DNA of 20,063 nucleotides from UBA1049 sp964525815 (GCA_964525815.1 CAZGJQ010000030.1:1-20063); one strand, 5' to 3'; positions 6,462 through 14,861 are shown, numbered from the stretch's first letter. The notes: generated by a model from the sequence alone, not told the origin. Made by a program: numbers and translations.

Positions 6462-6507
6462 ATGGGTTGTTTATATAAATATTAAATTAAAGTAAAAGAG
6501 GTTTGGC

Positions 6508-8337
6508 ATGAATAGCAGATTATCATTTTTTACCGCAAAAGAGATCAAGCCGCAGGGCTGGATAAAAAGACAGCTTGAGATTCAGGCGGAGGGCTTGTGC
6601 GGCAACCTTGACCTTGTATGGCCGGATGTTGCGGACAGTAAATGGATAGGGGGCAGTCGGGACGGCTGGGAGCGTGTGCCCTATTGGCTGGACGGTTTTA
6701 TACCCATGGCCTATCTTTTGGAGCGGGAGGACTTGATTAACAGAGCAAAACGGTACATAGATGCCATTATAGACAATCAGGCTCCCGACGGCTGGCTCTG
6801 TCCCTGCACCGATGAGGAACGAGCGGGCTATGATGTTTGGGCGTTTATGCTGATATGCAAGGTGTTGACCGTTTATGCGGATTGCAGCGGAGACCCACGT
6901 GTAGAAGGGATATTGAAAAAAGGACTTTCATGTCTGAGGACGCATATTTCTACACACCCCTTGTTCAACTGGGGACAGATGCGCTGGTATGAGTGTCTTA
7001 TTCCTGTATTCTGGTTGTACGACAGGACTAAGGAGGATTGGCTCCTGGAGTTTGCACGGCAGCTTAAGGAGCAGAGCTTCGACCATAATGCTTATTTTGA
7101 CAGCTTCAAAGATATAAAGGCGGGAACCGAATGGCGATTAGACACGCATGTTGTAAACCTTGCCATGTGCTTAAAGGGCGGTGCGTTGTACTCCCGCATA
7201 GACAATTCCGACCCTGATGAGTTTGCGGAAAAGGCTCTCGGAATATTAATGAAGCACCACAGCATGGCGGCGTTTCACTTCACAGGGGACGAGTGCCTTG
7301 CGGGGGACAGCCCGATAAGGGGAAGTGAGCTTTGCGGAGTAGTGGAAGCTATGTACTCATACGAGCATTTACTTGCCAATTCCAGCAATCCGAAATGGGG
7401 AGACCTTTTGGAGCGGTTGGCGTTTAACGCTCTTCCCGCACCGTTAAGCGAGGATACCTGGACGCATCAATACGACCAGATGACAAATCAACCCGAGTGC
7501 AGTATTATGCCGGAGGGCAAGGTTGTTTTTGCAACCAACAACGCAGAGGCACACCTGTACGGTCTTGAGCCTAATTACGGCTGCTGCACCGCAAACTTCG
7601 GGCAGGGCTGGCCCAAGCTTGCCTTAAGCGCATTTATGAGGAGTGAGGACGGTCTTGCTGCGACGGTGCTTGTTCCTGCCGAGGCTGCTTTCGGCTATAA
7701 CGGAGCAAACGTCAACTGCATATGCAAAACTGACTATCCCTTTAAGGGTAGTGTGAGGTATACAATAACAACCGATAAGCCGGTTGAGTTTACTTTCTCG
7801 GTGCGTATCCCCACCTTTGCCAAAAAGGCTGCTGTAAACGGTAAGGAGGTCAAGACAGGTGAGTTTTTTAATATCAAAAAAGAATGGAGCGGTTGCGAGG
7901 ACATTTATATAACGCTTGAATTTGATTTTGAGCTTATTAAGCGTCCTAAGAATATGTATTGCCTTGCCAGAGGTCCGCTGCTTTACGCCCTGCCCGTGGA
8001 GGCAAAATGGGTTATGCGGGAGTATGAGGATAAGGGCGTTAAGCGCAGCTTTCCGTATTGTGATTACGAGCTGTTCCCACAATCAAAATGGAATTATTGC
8101 TTTGCTTCGGATGTTTTTTCGGTTGTCGAATCTGAGGTGAGCGAGGTGCCGTTTTCGGAAAAGAACCCACCCGTATCCGTTCAAGCAGAGCTTGCCGAAA
8201 TCGGCTGGGAATTTGCCGACGGAGTATGCGCCGAGAAACCGATGTCAACCGAAAAGAAGTCCGCACCTGAGAAAAAGCGGCTTATTCCGTACGGCTGTAC
8301 AAAGCTGCGTATGACCGAGCTTCCTTTGTGTAAGTGA
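6508..8337 (+). CDS. GH127 family (DUF1680) beta-L-arabinofuranosidase-like glycoside hydrolase
   Basis: GH127 enzymes remove beta-L-arabinofuranose residues by a cysteine-nucleophile mechanism with a zinc site. In this 609-residue protein, SELC (Glu274, Cys276) and GCC (Cys359, Cys360) match the Glu-x-Cys and Cys-Cys zinc ligands of the characterised Bifidobacterium enzyme HypBA1. Cys359 would be the nucleophile. Glu262 in GDECL is a candidate acid/base, although the spacing to Glu274 is shorter than in HypBA1. The N-terminal alpha/alpha-barrel motifs (RDGWERVPYWLDG, AFMLICKVL) and a C-terminal beta region fit the family. There is no signal peptide, so it should act inside the cell on imported arabino-oligosaccharides. 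AGAGG precedes the ATG. It is linked to galM. Exact substrate is uncertain because many DUF1680 members are uncharacterised. Confidence 0.87.
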   Translation: MNSRLSFFTAKEIKPQGWIKRQLEIQAEGLCGNLDLVWPDVADSKWIGGSRDGWERVPYWLDGFIPMAYLLEREDLINRAKRYIDAIIDNQAPDGWLCPCTDEERAGYDVWAFMLICKVLTVYADCSGDPRVEGILKKGLSCLRTHISTHPLFNWGQMRWYECLIPVFWLYDRTKEDWLLEFARQLKEQSFDHNAYFDSFKDIKAGTEWRLDTHVVNLAMCLKGGALYSRIDNSDPDEFAEKALGILMKHHSMAAFHFTGDECLAGDSPIRGSELCGVVEAMYSYEHLLANSSNPKWGDLLERLAFNALPAPLSEDTWTHQYDQMTNQPECSIMPEGKVVFATNNAEAHLYGLEPNYGCCTANFGQGWPKLALSAFMRSEDGLAATVLVPAEAAFGYNGANVNCICKTDYPFKGSVRYTITTDKPVEFTFSVRIPTFAKKAAVNGKEVKTGEFFNIKKEWSGCEDIYITLEFDFELIKRPKNMYCLARGPLLYALPVEAKWVMREYEDKGVKRSFPYCDYELFPQSKWNYCFASDVFSVVESEVSEVPFSEKNPPVSVQAELAEIGWEFADGVCAEKPMSTEKKSAPEKKRLIPYGCTKLRMTELPLCK

Positions 8338-8359
8338 AGCCTCTATTGTAAAAATAAGT

Positions 8360-8388
8360 TTGACTTTAATATATAAGGGTGCTAATAT
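8360..8388 (+). promoter_or_regulatory. probable promoter of the dockerin-DUF4127 gene
   Basis: TTGACT (8360-8365), a 17-bp spacer and TAATAT (8383-8388), about 50 bp upstream of the chosen start codon. Confidence 0.6.
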
Positions 8389-8439
8389 AGTCATATAAGC
8401 GTATTGTTACATATTTTGTTGAAAAGAGAGGGCATTGGA

Positions 8440-10428
8440 ATGTTTTTTATGAAAAGGTCGCTTGCGGCTCTTATCACTGTACTTTTAATTCTTGTTTTTA
8501 CAGCACCGGTGTTTTCCTGCGGTGCAGATCTCGGTGAGGGAAGAAGCCTTGCCGAGCTGCTCAAAAGAAACAGCGGTTGCTCTGTCAGCGGTGAGTTTCT
8601 TTTAGGGGTGGATGAAGGAACCACACCATCCGAGCTGCGTTCTCTTTTTGACAGCGACAGTGTTTTTATTTCGGAGGAAAAGGATTATGTAGGCACGGGT
8701 AACGTTATAACCCTTAATCAAGGAAGCAATATACTTGACCAATTAACCGTGGTTGTAACAGGGGATTTAAACGGAGACGGCAGGATTAGCTCCGCCGACT
8801 ATTTACGCTTAAAACGCTCGGTGCTCGGAACATACACGCTTGAAGGCGGTTTTGTTCTCGCAGCGAATGTCGCAGGAAGCGGCGATCCGTCTTCAAAGGA
8901 TTATCTTATGATTAAGAGACACTTTCTCGGAACCTTTAATATGTATAACGGCGGAACGAGAGATTACAACGGAACAAAGATAGCGTACATACCCATTGAC
9001 GACCGTCCCGTAAATGTTGACAGGGTCATTTATCTTGCCGAATCGGCGGGCTATGAGCTCCTGATGCCGAATAAGGATTATTATGCTACCAAGCTGGACG
9101 GTAACGGTACAAATTCAAACGGCAGCAAATACGGAAACCGGGAGGAGCTTGTAAAATGGCTTGAGGAGGTTGACGGCGAATGTGATTACTTTGTAATCTC
9201 GCTGGATCAGATGCTTTCCGGGGGTCTGGTCAACTCCCGTGTTCAAAACAACACCGATTTATCATATGAGTATGAGATAATCGATTTTCTCTTGGAATTA
9301 AACAGAAACAATACTGTATATTTATTTGATACGGTAATGCGTCTTGCCTCTACGGTAAACTATAACGGATACGGTTATGAGGAGTACACAATATTGCGTA
9401 ATTACGGTGGAGTAGCAAGAACCGCTCTTGCCGGACAAGGTCTTACGATAGATAATATTACTGCAGGCTATAAATACGATACAAGCGGAAATCCAATTCC
9501 CACATCATTACCCGATAATGAAATAGACGAATATCTTGCGGCAAGAACAAGAAAGCTGAAGCTTATAGATTACCTTTTAACCGTTGGCGGCGATGACCTG
9601 AATTACTGTTATATCGGTGTGGACGATTCCAGCCCGAACACCACAATTCAAACGAACGAAATCGCATATATTAGGAGCCTGCTCGATGACAACGGTATTC
9701 TTTTTGCGGGCTGCGACGAGCTTGGAATGATGGGGGTGGCAAAGCTTACAGCCGAGCTGTATAACAAAGAAGTACCGGTTGCGGTTACCTATTTCGGAGG
9801 AAGCGAGAACTCTCTTGCCGATTCCTTTGACATAGCCTCTCTAAAATCCAACCTTGAGGATCACCTCGTTTCGCTTAACGCTGTTGTAACGACACCGGCA
9901 AACGCATCGCTGGAGATACTCGTGCTTACCAAGCCGAAGAGCCAGTCGCTGGAGAATTACTGCAATTCATTACTTAATCGGCTTGAGGCGAATATAGAAA
10001 ACAATATCCCCACCGTTGTGATAGATGCGTCCACCAATCTCGGAACCCTTCAGGCTCTTATGGTCGGCAGGGAGATACCGCTCTCCGTGCTGCTCGGCTA
10101 CAGTAATTGGAATACAGTCGGTAATTCGATAGGGATAGCCGTTTCGGCGGGAGTGACAAGATATATTTACCTTGAGAGCAGCATCACCGTAACCGATAAA
10201 TCAAACGAGGCGTTTCTTAGGAGCATGACCTTTGCGTATGTTAAGGATATAAGCTATAAAATCGGTAATATTAGTGATTCTGTGCTGCTTGGGCTGATTA
10301 ATAACAGTGAAATAATAACCGTTATCAAGAATTTCAGAACAGAGAGCATCGGTACGGTCAGCGTTTCAAATTACCGTCATCCGTGGAACCGTTCCTTTGA
10401 AATAACCTTTGATATAAGCATCGTATAA
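8440..10428 (+). CDS. secreted dockerin-containing DUF4127 protein
   Basis: Function is unknown. The start at 8440 is chosen over an in-frame ATG at 8404 because AGAGAGGG lies just upstream. The protein is then 662 residues. Residues 1-27 are a signal peptide ending VFSC, so a lipoprotein anchor is possible but not typical. Residues about 45-106 resemble the small beta domain that often precedes dockerins in Ruminococcaceae (GVDEGTTPSEL, LTVVVTGD). A type I-like dockerin follows (107-167). Its first calcium loop is intact (DLNGDGRISSAD, 109-120). The second (143-154) has Asn, Ala and Ser where Asp, Asn and Asp are usual. From about 178 to the end is DUF4127, starting IAYIPIDDRPVN. The dockerin implies attachment to a cohesin scaffold or cell surface. 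It lies between carbohydrate genes and argG, with its own promoter. Confidence 0.87.
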   Translation: MFFMKRSLAALITVLLILVFTAPVFSCGADLGEGRSLAELLKRNSGCSVSGEFLLGVDEGTTPSELRSLFDSDSVFISEEKDYVGTGNVITLNQGSNILDQLTVVVTGDLNGDGRISSADYLRLKRSVLGTYTLEGGFVLAANVAGSGDPSSKDYLMIKRHFLGTFNMYNGGTRDYNGTKIAYIPIDDRPVNVDRVIYLAESAGYELLMPNKDYYATKLDGNGTNSNGSKYGNREELVKWLEEVDGECDYFVISLDQMLSGGLVNSRVQNNTDLSYEYEIIDFLLELNRNNTVYLFDTVMRLASTVNYNGYGYEEYTILRNYGGVARTALAGQGLTIDNITAGYKYDTSGNPIPTSLPDNEIDEYLAARTRKLKLIDYLLTVGGDDLNYCYIGVDDSSPNTTIQTNEIAYIRSLLDDNGILFAGCDELGMMGVAKLTAELYNKEVPVAVTYFGGSENSLADSFDIASLKSNLEDHLVSLNAVVTTPANASLEILVLTKPKSQSLENYCNSLLNRLEANIENNIPTVVIDASTNLGTLQALMVGREIPLSVLLGYSNWNTVGNSIGIAVSAGVTRYIYLESSITVTDKSNEAFLRSMTFAYVKDISYKIGNISDSVLLGLINNSEIITVIKNFRTESIGTVSVSNYRHPWNRSFEITFDISIV

Positions 10429-10492
10429 GCGGCTGCATAAAAATACGCCATGAATAATTATGCTTTTTGGTGCATATAATTACATAATAGCC

Positions 10493-10520
10493 TTGACAAA
10501 ATGTATAAATGGTGTATAAT
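10493..10520 (+). promoter_or_regulatory. promoter of argG
   Basis: TTGACA (10493-10498), a 16-bp spacer and a perfect TATAAT (10515-10520), 31 bp upstream of the start codon. I see no clear ArgR box or T-box in the short leader. Confidence 0.82.
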
Positions 10521-10551
10521 ATACTTGATAATATGATTTGGAGGAATAAAT

Positions 10552-11793
10552 ATGAGCTGTGATAAGGGAAACGGTACAATAAAAAAGGTTGTCCTCGCAT
10601 ATTCGGGCGGGCTGGACACATCCATAATAATTCCGTGGCTTAAGGAGAACTATAATAACTGCGAGGTTATCGCTGTTTCGGGCGATGTAGGGCAGGGGAC
10701 CGAGCTTGACGGACTTGAAGAAAAGGCGCTCAAGACGGGTGCATCAAAGCTGTATATTGAGGATTTAAAGAAGGAATTCGTAGAGGATTATATTTTTCCC
10801 ACTCTGAAGGCGGGAGCCGTTTACGAAGGCGATTATCTTTTAGGCACCTCATTTGCCCGACCGGTAATAGCAAAAAGAATAGCGGAAATTGCTCTTGCGG
10901 AGGGTGCGGACGCTATATGTCACGGCTGTACCGGAAAGGGTAACGACCAGGTTCGCTTTGAGCTGACAATAAAGGCGTTTGCCCCGGATATGAAGATAAT
11001 CGCCCCCTGGAGAATATGGGACATAAAATCAAGAGAGCAGGCAATCGAATATGCTGAGGCTCACGATGTACCCTTAAAGATTAACAGGGAGACAAATTAC
11101 TCCAAGGACAAGAATCTCTGGCATCTCTCGCATGAGGGTCTGGATCTGGAGAATCCGGAAAACGAGCCGAAGTATAATAAGCCCGGTTTTTTGGAAATGA
11201 GTGTTTCTCCCGAGGCTGCTCCCGATAAGCCCACCTATGTAAAAATATCCTTTGAAAAGGGTGCCCCGGTTGCGTTGAACGGAAAAAAATGCCGTTCTGT
11301 AGAGATTATAGAAATACTGAATAAATTAGGCGGTGAAAACGGCATAGGACTTGCCGATTTAGTGGAGAACCGTCTGGTTGGGATGAAGTCAAGAGGTGTA
11401 TATGAGACTCCGGGCGGAGCTATTCTGTACCGTGCTCACAAGGTTCTTGAGACCATAACCCTTGACAGGGATACTCAGCACTACAAGGAGCTTGTCGCAT
11501 GCAGGTTTGCAGAGCTTGTATATAACGGACAATGGTTTACCCCTCTCAGGGAGGCACTTTCCGCATTTGCGGACAAAACGCAGGAGTTTGTGACCGGAGA
11601 GGTATGCCTTAAGCTCTACAAGGGTAATATAATCAATGCGGGAGTAAACTCACCCTATTCCCTTTACAGCGAGGAAATTGCGACATTTAACCAAGATGAG
11701 GTATATAACCAGAACGATTCGGAGGGCTTCATCAATCTGTTCGGTTTACCACTTAAGGTGAGCGCTACGGTTCAGAAAAGAAATAAAAAATAG
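10552..11793 (+). CDS. argG: argininosuccinate synthase
   Basis: The enzyme joins citrulline and aspartate using ATP in the penultimate step of arginine synthesis. The 413-residue protein has the ATP pyrophosphatase loop AYSGGLDTS (16-24), then GQGTELDGLEEKAL, HGCTGKGNDQVRFE for citrulline and aspartate binding, APWR, and NLWHLSHEG. Length is usual. GGAGG lies 7 bases before the ATG. It has its own promoter and is not followed by argH; the purine operon starts 62 bp later. The nucleotide sequence shows no sign of transfer. Confidence 0.97.
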   Translation: MSCDKGNGTIKKVVLAYSGGLDTSIIIPWLKENYNNCEVIAVSGDVGQGTELDGLEEKALKTGASKLYIEDLKKEFVEDYIFPTLKAGAVYEGDYLLGTSFARPVIAKRIAEIALAEGADAICHGCTGKGNDQVRFELTIKAFAPDMKIIAPWRIWDIKSREQAIEYAEAHDVPLKINRETNYSKDKNLWHLSHEGLDLENPENEPKYNKPGFLEMSVSPEAAPDKPTYVKISFEKGAPVALNGKKCRSVEIIEILNKLGGENGIGLADLVENRLVGMKSRGVYETPGGAILYRAHKVLETITLDRDTQHYKELVACRFAELVYNGQWFTPLREALSAFADKTQEFVTGEVCLKLYKGNIINAGVNSPYSLYSEEIATFNQDEVYNQNDSEGFINLFGLPLKVSATVQKRNKK

Positions 11794-11855
11794 CTTTTTA
11801 TGCAATATGTTGTGTTGATTTGAGTTTATTCCTAAAAATATATACAAAAAATGTA

Positions 11856-11884
11856 TTGTCAGACCCGCATTGTTGTGTTAAAAT
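11856..11884 (+). promoter_or_regulatory. promoter of the purine operon
   Basis: TTGTCA (11856-11861), a 17-bp spacer and TAAAAT (11879-11884), each one mismatch from consensus. It gives a leader of about 220 nt before purE. No Bacillus-type PurR box is evident around it. Confidence 0.72.
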
Positions 11885-11918
11885 AAGCTATATTCATTTG
11901 TTAAAGGAGTGAAGTGCG

Positions 11919-12038
11919 ATGCGGATTGCCGTCGGTGTTGGTTCGTGCTCTTGCGGCATAATGCGTCCCTGTGCAAAAATGCACTCACTTGATGTTTTTT
12001 ACGGGTATTATGCACCCTTTTTAGGGAATAGATTATAA
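11919..12038 (+). CDS. possible 39-codon leader ORF upstream of purE
   Basis: An ATG at 11919 follows AAAGGAG with a 9-base spacer and opens a 39-codon frame ending in TAA at 12036-12038. The peptide has three Cys residues near its start (SCSCG, RPC) and no recognised homology. Its ribosome binding site lies within the 5' arm of the predicted stem at 11908-11917, so folding could mask it. It may be a leader peptide, a small protein, or a chance frame in structured RNA. Confidence 0.35.
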   Translation: MRIAVGVGSCSCGIMRPCAKMHSLDVFYGYYAPFLGNRL

Positions 12039-12045
12039 ATATAAA

Positions 12046-12083
12046 ATAAGACTGAGCTTTTTGCGCTTGGTCTTATCTTTTTT
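12046..12083 (+). terminator. strong intrinsic terminator in the purine leader, upstream of purE
   Basis: ATAAGACTGAGC (12046-12057) pairs with GCTTGGTCTTAT (12065-12076) over 12 bp including two G-T pairs, with a 7-nt loop and then C and six T residues. It lies between the pur promoter and purE, so without antitermination it would stop the operon's transcription. Confidence 0.85.
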
Positions 12084-12114
12084 GGATTAAAAAAATCAGA
12101 TATAGAAAGGTGTT

Positions 12115-12612
12115 ATGAAAATGAAAAAGGTAGCGATTCTTATGGGCTCAGACAGTGATTTACCGGTTGTGTCCGCTGCTGCAAGACAGCTCGAGAAGTT
12201 AGGGATAGAGTATGAAGCTCATATTCTTTCCGCTCATCGAACCCCCTTTGAAGCCGCCGAGTTTTCCCGCAATGCGAGAAACAACGGATTCGGGGTTATT
12301 ATCGCCTGTGCGGGAAAGGCTGCGCACCTAGCGGGTGCCGTGGCTGCTCAAACCACTCTGCCGGTAATAGGAGTTCCGATTAAATCAAGCACGCTTGACG
12401 GACTTGACGCATTGCTTTCAACCGTTCAAATGCCTCAGGGAATACCTGTTGCGACGGTTGCTATAGACGGAGCCGCAAACGCCGCAATTCTGGCGGCACA
12501 GATTCTTTCGGTGGGAAATGCGGAGTTAGCGATAAAGCTCAACGAAATGCGTAACGAAATGTCAAGAGCGGTTATAAAAAAGGATACGGATTTAAACGGA
12601 AAAATCGATTAA
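12115..12612 (+). CDS. purE: N5-carboxyaminoimidazole ribonucleotide mutase, class I
   Basis: Class I PurE converts N5-CAIR, made by PurK, into CAIR in purine synthesis. The 165-residue protein has GSDSD (11-15), SAHRTP with the catalytic His41, and the glycine/alanine-rich nucleotide-binding segment around CAGKAAHLAG. SAHRTP is the class I signature; class II enzymes that use CO2 directly have a different motif here. No purK is in the window. GAAAGG is upstream; the in-frame ATG at 12121 is an equally plausible start. It is the first gene after the attenuator-like leader, and purC follows after 24 bp. Confidence 0.96.
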   Translation: MKMKKVAILMGSDSDLPVVSAAARQLEKLGIEYEAHILSAHRTPFEAAEFSRNARNNGFGVIIACAGKAAHLAGAVAAQTTLPVIGVPIKSSTLDGLDALLSTVQMPQGIPVATVAIDGAANAAILAAQILSVGNAELAIKLNEMRNEMSRAVIKKDTDLNGKID

Positions 12613-12636
12613 CAGGTTAACGGAGGTATGTAATCA

Positions 12637-13347
12637 ATGAAAAAAATAGGACAGCTGTACGAGGGCAAGGCAAAAAAGGTTTTTACTACGGAAAACGATA
12701 ATGTATATATCGTTTCATACAAGGATGACGCAACTGCCTTTAACGGAGAAAAAAAGGGCACTATTGCGGGTAAGGGTGTCATTAACAACAGGGTAACCAA
12801 CCATATGATGAAGCTCCTGGAGAAGGAGGGTATTCCCACCCATTATATAGAGGAGCTCTCGGATAACGAAACAGCCGTTAAGAGGGTGACCATTGTACCC
12901 ATTGAGGTTATAGTAAGAAACATTGCGGCAGGCTCTCTTTCTAAAAGGCTGGGATTGCCCGAGGGAACTAAGCTCGGTAAGACCGTTCTGGAATATTGCT
13001 ATAAGGATGATGAGCTTGGCGACCCTATGATAAACGAGTATCATATCGCAGCTCTTGAGCTTGCGACCCCGGATGAGCTGGAAAAGATTGCGGATTATTC
13101 CTTCAGAATCAACAGCATACTCAGCGAATACTTGCATGACCTCGGAATAGAGCTTATTGACTTTAAGCTTGAGTACGGAAGGACAGCCGACGGCACTATT
13201 GTGCTTGCGGACGAGATTTCTCCGGATACCTGCCGGTTCTGGGACAGCGAAACAGGCAAGAAGCTGGACAAGGACCGCTTCCGCCGTGACCTCGGTGAGG
13301 TTGAGGACGCATACAGAGAAATACTCACAAGACTGCTCGGCGAATAG
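12637..13347 (+). CDS. purC: SAICAR synthetase
   Basis: This enzyme condenses CAIR with aspartate using ATP. The 236-residue protein begins KKIGQLYEGKAKKVF, and has DDATAFN, GKGVINNRVTN, PIEVIVRNIAAGSLSKR, DFKLEYGR and ADEISPDTCRFWD, all typical of bacterial PurC. Length is normal. GGAGG lies 10 bases before the ATG. It is the second gene of the operon. Confidence 0.97.
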   Translation: MKKIGQLYEGKAKKVFTTENDNVYIVSYKDDATAFNGEKKGTIAGKGVINNRVTNHMMKLLEKEGIPTHYIEELSDNETAVKRVTIVPIEVIVRNIAAGSLSKRLGLPEGTKLGKTVLEYCYKDDELGDPMINEYHIAALELATPDELEKIADYSFRINSILSEYLHDLGIELIDFKLEYGRTADGTIVLADEISPDTCRFWDSETGKKLDKDRFRRDLGEVEDAYREILTRLLGE

Positions 13348-13397
13348 AATATAAAAAAGCTGTTCTCGTTATTATTTTTTAGAGAGGTTACAAAAAC

Positions 13398-14840
13398 ATG
13401 TTTGACACACTTAAAGAGGAGTGCGGTGTTTTCGGAATGTTTTCCAAGGAAAACACCAAGATAGCATCGTATGCATATTATGCGCTTTTTGCGTTGCAGC
13501 ACAGGGGACAGGAGAGCTGCGGAATCGTTGTAAACAACGACGGTTTAATGACCCTTCACAAGAATGTGGGACTGGTAAACGATGTCTTTACGCCGGAGAT
13601 TATGCAATCTCTGGGCAACGGTAAAATCACCCTCGGTCATGTCAGGTACGGTACTACCGGAACTCGCCCCCGTCTGAATGCGCAGCCCTTGATTGTCAAT
13701 CATATTAAAGGGAGCATGGCACTTGCTCATAACGGTAATCTGATAAACGATGCGCAGCTTCGAGAGCAGTTGGAGCTGGAGGGAGCAATTTTTCATACAA
13801 CCAGTGATTCTGAGGTTATCAGCTATGTTATAGTTAAGGAAAGGCTTACGACCGGTTCGATTGAGGAGGCGGTCGTTGGTGCTATGGACAAGATTCAAGG
13901 AGCATATTCCATGCTGATTATGTCCCCCACCAAGCTTATTGCGGTTAGGGATCCCAACGGATTTCGTCCGCTCTGTATCGGAAAGCTCGGAGAGAGCTAT
14001 GTGTTCGCTTCGGAGAGCGTTGCCTTTGATGCGATAGGTGCAGCCTTTTTGAGAGATGTCAGGCCGGGTGAGGTTGTGGTCTGTGATCAGGACGGTTTAC
14101 GCAGTATTGATACGCATTGCAACAAAGTAAAGCGCTCCCTGTGTGTATTCGAGTATATATACTTTGCACGTCCCGACTCGGTTATTGACGGCGCATCCGT
14201 GCATACCGCAAGGCAGAGAGCGGGAGCATTCCTCGCATTGGAGCACCCGGTTCAAGCGGATGTGGTTATCGGTGTCCCCGATTCCGGAATAGATGCCGCT
14301 ATCGGTTATTCGAGGCAATCGGGTATTCCCTTTGGAATAGGACTGATAAAAAGCAAGTACATAGGCAGAACCTTTATACAGCCGGATCAGACGCAGAGAG
14401 AGAACAGTGTAAGACTTAAGCTGAATACGATAGCAAGTGTTATAAAGGATAAAAGGGTTATTCTAATTGACGATTCGATTGTCAGAGGAACTACCAGCGC
14501 AAGGCTGGTGGAGCTGCTGCGGGATGCGGGAGCAAAGGAAGTGCATATGCGTATTTCGGCGCCTCCCTTCCGCTACCCCTGCTATTTCGGCACGGATATT
14601 GATTCGCAGGAGCATTTAATAGCCTCAAATCATTCAATCGACAGGATTAGAGAAATAATTGCGGTGGATTCGCTCGGGTATTTAAGCATAGAGAGCGTAA
14701 AAAAGCTTGCGGAAAACGGGGACAACGGTTTTTGCATAGGCTGCTTCTCGGGCGAGTATCCCATGCAGGTAAGCATGACTAACCGAAAAAGCATTTATGA
14801 GCGTGGATTGAGCGAGAAGTATGAAAATGAGTGTGATTAG
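13398..14840 (+). CDS. purF: amidophosphoribosyltransferase
   Basis: PurF makes phosphoribosylamine from PRPP and glutamine, the committed step of purine synthesis. In this 480-residue protein a short propeptide precedes Cys9 (EECGVFG), which becomes the N-terminal glutaminase nucleophile after processing. The glutaminase domain (HRGQESCG, GHVRYGTTG, HNGNL) is followed by the phosphoribosyltransferase domain with the PRPP loop VILIDDSIVRGTTS. Cysteines in KRSLCVFEY, RYPCYFG and GFCIGC match the four ligands of the Bacillus-type [4Fe-4S] cluster, so the enzyme is probably oxygen-sensitive. AGAGAGG precedes the ATG. purM follows after 21 bp. Confidence 0.97.
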   Translation: MFDTLKEECGVFGMFSKENTKIASYAYYALFALQHRGQESCGIVVNNDGLMTLHKNVGLVNDVFTPEIMQSLGNGKITLGHVRYGTTGTRPRLNAQPLIVNHIKGSMALAHNGNLINDAQLREQLELEGAIFHTTSDSEVISYVIVKERLTTGSIEEAVVGAMDKIQGAYSMLIMSPTKLIAVRDPNGFRPLCIGKLGESYVFASESVAFDAIGAAFLRDVRPGEVVVCDQDGLRSIDTHCNKVKRSLCVFEYIYFARPDSVIDGASVHTARQRAGAFLALEHPVQADVVIGVPDSGIDAAIGYSRQSGIPFGIGLIKSKYIGRTFIQPDQTQRENSVRLKLNTIASVIKDKRVILIDDSIVRGTTSARLVELLRDAGAKEVHMRISAPPFRYPCYFGTDIDSQEHLIASNHSIDRIREIIAVDSLGYLSIESVKKLAENGDNGFCIGCFSGEYPMQVSMTNRKSIYERGLSEKYENECD

Positions 14841-14861
14841 AGAAGGAAGGGAGTGTTGCCA

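Larger units (their letters stand above)
11892..12114 (+). promoter_or_regulatory. structured leader of the purine operon, probable attenuator or unassigned riboswitch
   Basis: This 5' untranslated region can fold as a long-range stem AGTGA(A)GTGC / GCACTCACT (11908-11917 with 11981-11989), stacked on GATGC/GCGTC (11918-11922 with 11963-11967) and GCCG/CGGC (11928-11931 with 11954-11957). Competing pairings exist: GTGCA/TGCAC (11971-11984) would break the first stem, and GCATAAT at 11956-11962 can pair with ATTATGC at 12007-12013. A weak GGGT/ACCC hairpin with five T residues (12003-12022) and a strong terminator (12046-12083) follow. This pattern fits transcription attenuation by a ligand or by translation of a leader peptide. 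I do not recognise a known aptamer class; guanine, PRPP/ykkC and ZTP consensus elements are not evident. Confidence 0.5.

Noticed and set aside
10455..10482. Imperfect inverted repeat TAATTATGC / GCATATAATTA between the DUF4127 gene and argG, a possible terminator.
   Set aside because: It is A+T-rich with a bulge, has no following T-tract, and lies just before the argG promoter; support is too weak.
10521..10551. Arginine-specific control (ArgR box or T-box) before argG.
   Set aside because: The leader is only about 25-30 nt and contains no T-box core or clear ArgR palindrome.
11794..12114. Searched by eye for a guanine, PRPP/ykkC or ZTP riboswitch and for PurR boxes upstream of purE.
   Set aside because: None of the conserved core sequences of these elements is visible, so the leader is reported only as unassigned structured RNA.
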